A stretch of 16,186 bases of DNA from Hydrogenothermaceae bacterium. Lineage in GTDB: Bacteria > Aquificota > Aquificia > Aquificales > Hydrogenothermaceae. Shown here in pieces: positions 14,209 through 16,186 of this stretch (position 1 is its first letter; the number at the start of each line of letters is the position of its first letter). The notes beneath the pieces were generated by a model. That model was not told the DNA's origin, searched no databases, and was given only the letters and a program-made list of their open reading frames with translations. The translations under genes and the position numbers were made by a program. The stretch is from contig JALSPY010000047.1 of the NCBI GenBank assembly GCA_026985705.1, positions 1 through 16,186 on the forward strand, written 5' to 3'.

Positions 14209-14221
14209 TGACTTCAAAGAA
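14170..14221 (+). repeat. Inverted and direct repeats at the nrdB/endonuclease junction
   Basis: TTCTTTGAAGT (14170-14180) and its exact complement ACTTCAAAGAA (14211-14221) are 30 nt apart. The 10-mer ACTAACTTCT also occurs twice, at 14164-14173 and 14197-14206. All but the last arm lies in the nrdB coding end, where it encodes two TNF tripeptides. No T run follows, so it is not a typical terminator. Confidence 0.4.
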
Positions 14222-14234
14222 TTTAGATACTTAA
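14208..14234 (+). CDS. Possible 8-codon coupling ORF between nrdB and the endonuclease gene
   Basis: The nrdB stop and an ATG overlap as TAATG (14206-14210). This opens a tiny frame (MTSKNLDT) ending at 14232-14234, one base before the next ATG at 14236. The next gene has no clear ribosome site, so reinitiation along this chain could supply its translation. It may equally be chance. Confidence 0.2.
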   Translation: MTSKNLDT

Positions 14235-14235
14235 G

Positions 14236-15942
14236 ATGAAAATTTTAGAGATAGCAAAAGAGCTTACACCGAGAGGTTTAGGGGTAAAAGTTTCTAAAGA
14301 CCCCTCTTTAAAAAAAGAGCTATTAGAAATAACAAACTTTCTACCTGAAGATGTTCCCCAATCTATAAGAATATGGTGTGTTAAAAATAGGATTTTATCA
14401 GAGGATAAGCTCCCTAAGTGTCCCGTCTGTGGAAATTTACCTGCATACTCTACAGGAAAATTTAGTAAATACTGCTCAAAGCGATGCTCACAACTTGATA
14501 AAGAAAAGTTTCTAAAAAAGTATGGTGTAGAGCACCATTTGAAAAGTGAAAATGTTAAGAAAAAAAGAAGAGAAACAGTTTTAAACAAGTATGGTGTTGA
14601 TAACATTGGAAAAATTACAAGGGAGAAGGCAAAACAGACAACTATAAAAAGATACGGTGTTGATAACTACACTAAAACAGTAGAATACAGGCAAAAAAGA
14701 ATAGAAACATCTTTAAAAAGATATGGTGTTTCTCATCCAATGCAGTATGAACCAATAAAATTGAAACAGAAAAAATCTTTGGAAGGTAAAAGAAAAGAGA
14801 TATACGAAAAGGTAAAGAAAACTTTAGTTTTTAAGTATGGTGTTCCCTCTCCTATGTATATAAACTCTATCAAACAGAAAGTTTTGGAAGGGTATAAAAA
14901 GAAAGTATGGAGGAGATTAATTTTAAAACTTGATAAAAATGGTATTAAACCTCTTTTTGATTTTGATACATTTAGAAAAATATCTGTAAAAGATAGAAAT
15001 AAGTATGAATTTTTATGTAAAAGCTGTAATACAAAATTTTTAGATCATTTGGATAATGGGCATATTCCTATTTGTCCAAACTGTTTTAAAAATATATCAA
15101 GTCCTGAAAGGATAATAATTTCCTTTCTTAAGGAAAATGGATTTTCTTTTGAAACCAACAATAGAGTTATAATAAAGCCCTTTGAAATAGATATATACAT
15201 ACCTAAAAATAAAATTGGTATTGAGGTAAACGGTATATATTTTCATACCTTTGAAAGGTTAATTGAAGAGAGAAATCTGACAGAAAAACAGGCTAAAAAT
15301 TATCATAGGTTAAAGTGGATACTTGCAAATAAAAAGGACATAAGACTTATTCAGTTTTGGGATAATGAAATTTTAAGAAAGAAAAATGTTGTTTTTTCAA
15401 TAATTGGTTCTGCTTTAGGTATAAATAAAAAGATATACGCTAGAGATTGTAATATAGTAGAGTTAGACGAAGATACAGCTTACAACTTTTTCTTGGAAAA
15501 TCATATTGCAGATACTCCAGTAATAAGTAAAACATTTGCTCTTGTTTATGAAAATGAGATAGTAAGTGCCATATCTGTTGGAAAAGCCCGTTTCGGATTA
15601 AATGGATACGAAATTTATAGGTTTACAAACAAAAATGGAATAACTACAGTTGGAGGTTTAGGGAAGCTAGTTAAACATGTTGTAAATAGTTTAAATATAA
15701 AAGTATTGTTTTCCTATGTAGACCTTAGAATTTTTAATGGAAAAAGCCTTGAGAAATTAGGATTTAAATTAGTTAAAATAACTAGTCCAGACTACTTTTA
15801 TACAAAGGATTTTATCAACCTTATTCCTAGAGAAAGATTTATGAAACAAAAGACAGGAGTAAATGAAAGAGAATATGTAGAAAAATATGGTTATAAAAAG
15901 ATATTTGGTGTTGGACATGCTTTGTATAAAAAGGAATTTTAA
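14236..15942 (+). CDS. Modular free-standing homing endonuclease-like protein (Vsr/EDxHD-type core)
   Basis: A 568-residue protein resembling phage free-standing homing endonucleases. In order: an N-terminal region with a zinc finger C62, C65, C80, C84 (CPVC, YCSKRC); five KYGV/RYGV modules (95-98, 118-121, 139-142, 162-165, 200-203), probably DNA-binding; a second zinc finger C261, C264, C280, C283. Next comes a Vsr-like nuclease core (about 289-380) with SSPERII, EIDIYIP, IGIEVNGIYFH and LIQFWDNE, where E291, D319, E330, H337 and D376 are candidate active-site residues. A C-terminal domain (about 400-568) has YEIYRFTNK, VGGLGKL, SYVDLRIFNGKSLEKLGF and a final YGYKKIFGVGH, as in phage members. 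No ribosome site is obvious; the first ATG after an in-frame TAG (14224) is used. The frame is intact. Target and activity are inferred only. Confidence 0.8.
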   Translation: MKILEIAKELTPRGLGVKVSKDPSLKKELLEITNFLPEDVPQSIRIWCVKNRILSEDKLPKCPVCGNLPAYSTGKFSKYCSKRCSQLDKEKFLKKYGVEHHLKSENVKKKRRETVLNKYGVDNIGKITREKAKQTTIKRYGVDNYTKTVEYRQKRIETSLKRYGVSHPMQYEPIKLKQKKSLEGKRKEIYEKVKKTLVFKYGVPSPMYINSIKQKVLEGYKKKVWRRLILKLDKNGIKPLFDFDTFRKISVKDRNKYEFLCKSCNTKFLDHLDNGHIPICPNCFKNISSPERIIISFLKENGFSFETNNRVIIKPFEIDIYIPKNKIGIEVNGIYFHTFERLIEERNLTEKQAKNYHRLKWILANKKDIRLIQFWDNEILRKKNVVFSIIGSALGINKKIYARDCNIVELDEDTAYNFFLENHIADTPVISKTFALVYENEIVSAISVGKARFGLNGYEIYRFTNKNGITTVGGLGKLVKHVVNSLNIKVLFSYVDLRIFNGKSLEKLGFKLVKITSPDYFYTKDFINLIPRERFMKQKTGVNEREYVEKYGYKKIFGVGHALYKKEF

Positions 15943-15951
15943 CTAAAAAAT

Positions 15952-16186
15952 TTAAAAACTCTTTAAAAGATTTATTAATTTATCCATATCTTCTTTTGAA
16001 TGTTTGTAAGAGACAGTTATTCTTAATCTAGAAGTTCCCTTTGGAACGGTAGGCGGTCTTATAGCCTGAACAAAAACAGAATGTTTATAAAGATTATCTC
16101 TTAAATCCAAAGCTTTCTTTTCATTACCCAGAATGTATGTGATTATAGGTGTCCCAAAGTATCTTATATCAATTCCTACATCCTTT
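15952..16186 (-). CDS. bioF: 8-amino-7-oxononanoate synthase, C-terminal part (runs off the window)
   Basis: BioF condenses pimeloyl-ACP (or -CoA) with alanine, a PLP-dependent early step of biotin synthesis. Only the last 77 residues are in the window; the gene continues past the right edge. Visible family features are GTPIITYILG, the VFVQAIRPPTVPKGTSRLR block and the closing helix HSKEDMDKLINLLKSF. The RPPTVPKGTSRLR pattern fits BioF better than the related glycine C-acetyltransferase. The stop is on the - strand at 15952-15954, facing the endonuclease gene 9 bp away, with no terminator hairpin between them. Confidence 0.9.
   Translation of the reverse strand, partial: KDVGIDIRYFGTPIITYILGNEKKALDLRDNLYKHSVFVQAIRPPTVPKGTSRLRITVSYKHSKEDMDKLINLLKSF

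Noticed and set aside
14223..14606. Open frame on the - strand opposite the start of the endonuclease-like gene
   Set aside because: Shadow of the + strand gene, whose zinc-finger cysteines and KYGV modules show the true coding strand.

Overview
The window looks like a chromosomal segment of a low-G+C thermophilic bacterium, most probably Aquificota of the Hydrogenothermaceae type (Sulfurihydrogenibium-like). This is inferred from the A+T-rich DNA, the Lys/Glu/Ile-rich and Gln-poor proteins, a short-form HisG, a kinase of the archaeal/Aquificales COG2112 type, and Cys-containing S18 and L28. No database search was possible. All complete genes are on the + strand; only a partial bioF at the right edge is on the - strand. 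I saw no rRNA, tRNA, CRISPR array or insertion sequence.

Region 1 (1-3214) is a tightly packed run behind a TTGACA promoter: prfB (RF2, no programmed frameshift), a membrane-anchored M23 peptidase, a bactofilin whose start lies 64 nt inside the peptidase gene, and queC. The peptidase/bactofilin pair is a typical cell-shape module. Region 2 (3215-5969) holds minC-minD-minE, which position the division septum, followed by hisG and a small unknown gene. Region 3 (5970-8211) has its own promoter, a secreted NlpC/P60 hydrolase overlapping hslV, and then prs with a TTG start. Region 4 (8212-11325) is a translation cluster: rplY/ctc, pth, rpsF, ssb, rpsR, rplI and rpmB. The pth-rpsF gap contains a long hairpin plus a complement of the rpsF Shine-Dalgarno sequence, a good candidate for a regulatory leader.

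Region 5 (11329-13106) holds a LOG-family nucleotide hydrolase, a small atypical kinase overlapping it, and a small membrane protein of unknown function. Region 6 (13107-15942) is the most interesting part. A promoter carrying two NrdR-box-like palindromes drives nrdB. The encoded R2 subunit has Glu in place of the first Asp metal ligand and Phe in place of the radical tyrosine, which is the signature of class Ic (Mn/Fe) ribonucleotide reductases. Directly behind nrdB is a 568-residue modular protein resembling phage free-standing homing endonucleases (zinc fingers, KYGV repeats, Vsr-like nuclease core). It converges on bioF with only 9 bp between the stop codons, and fits a selfish gene lodged next to a ribonucleotide reductase gene.
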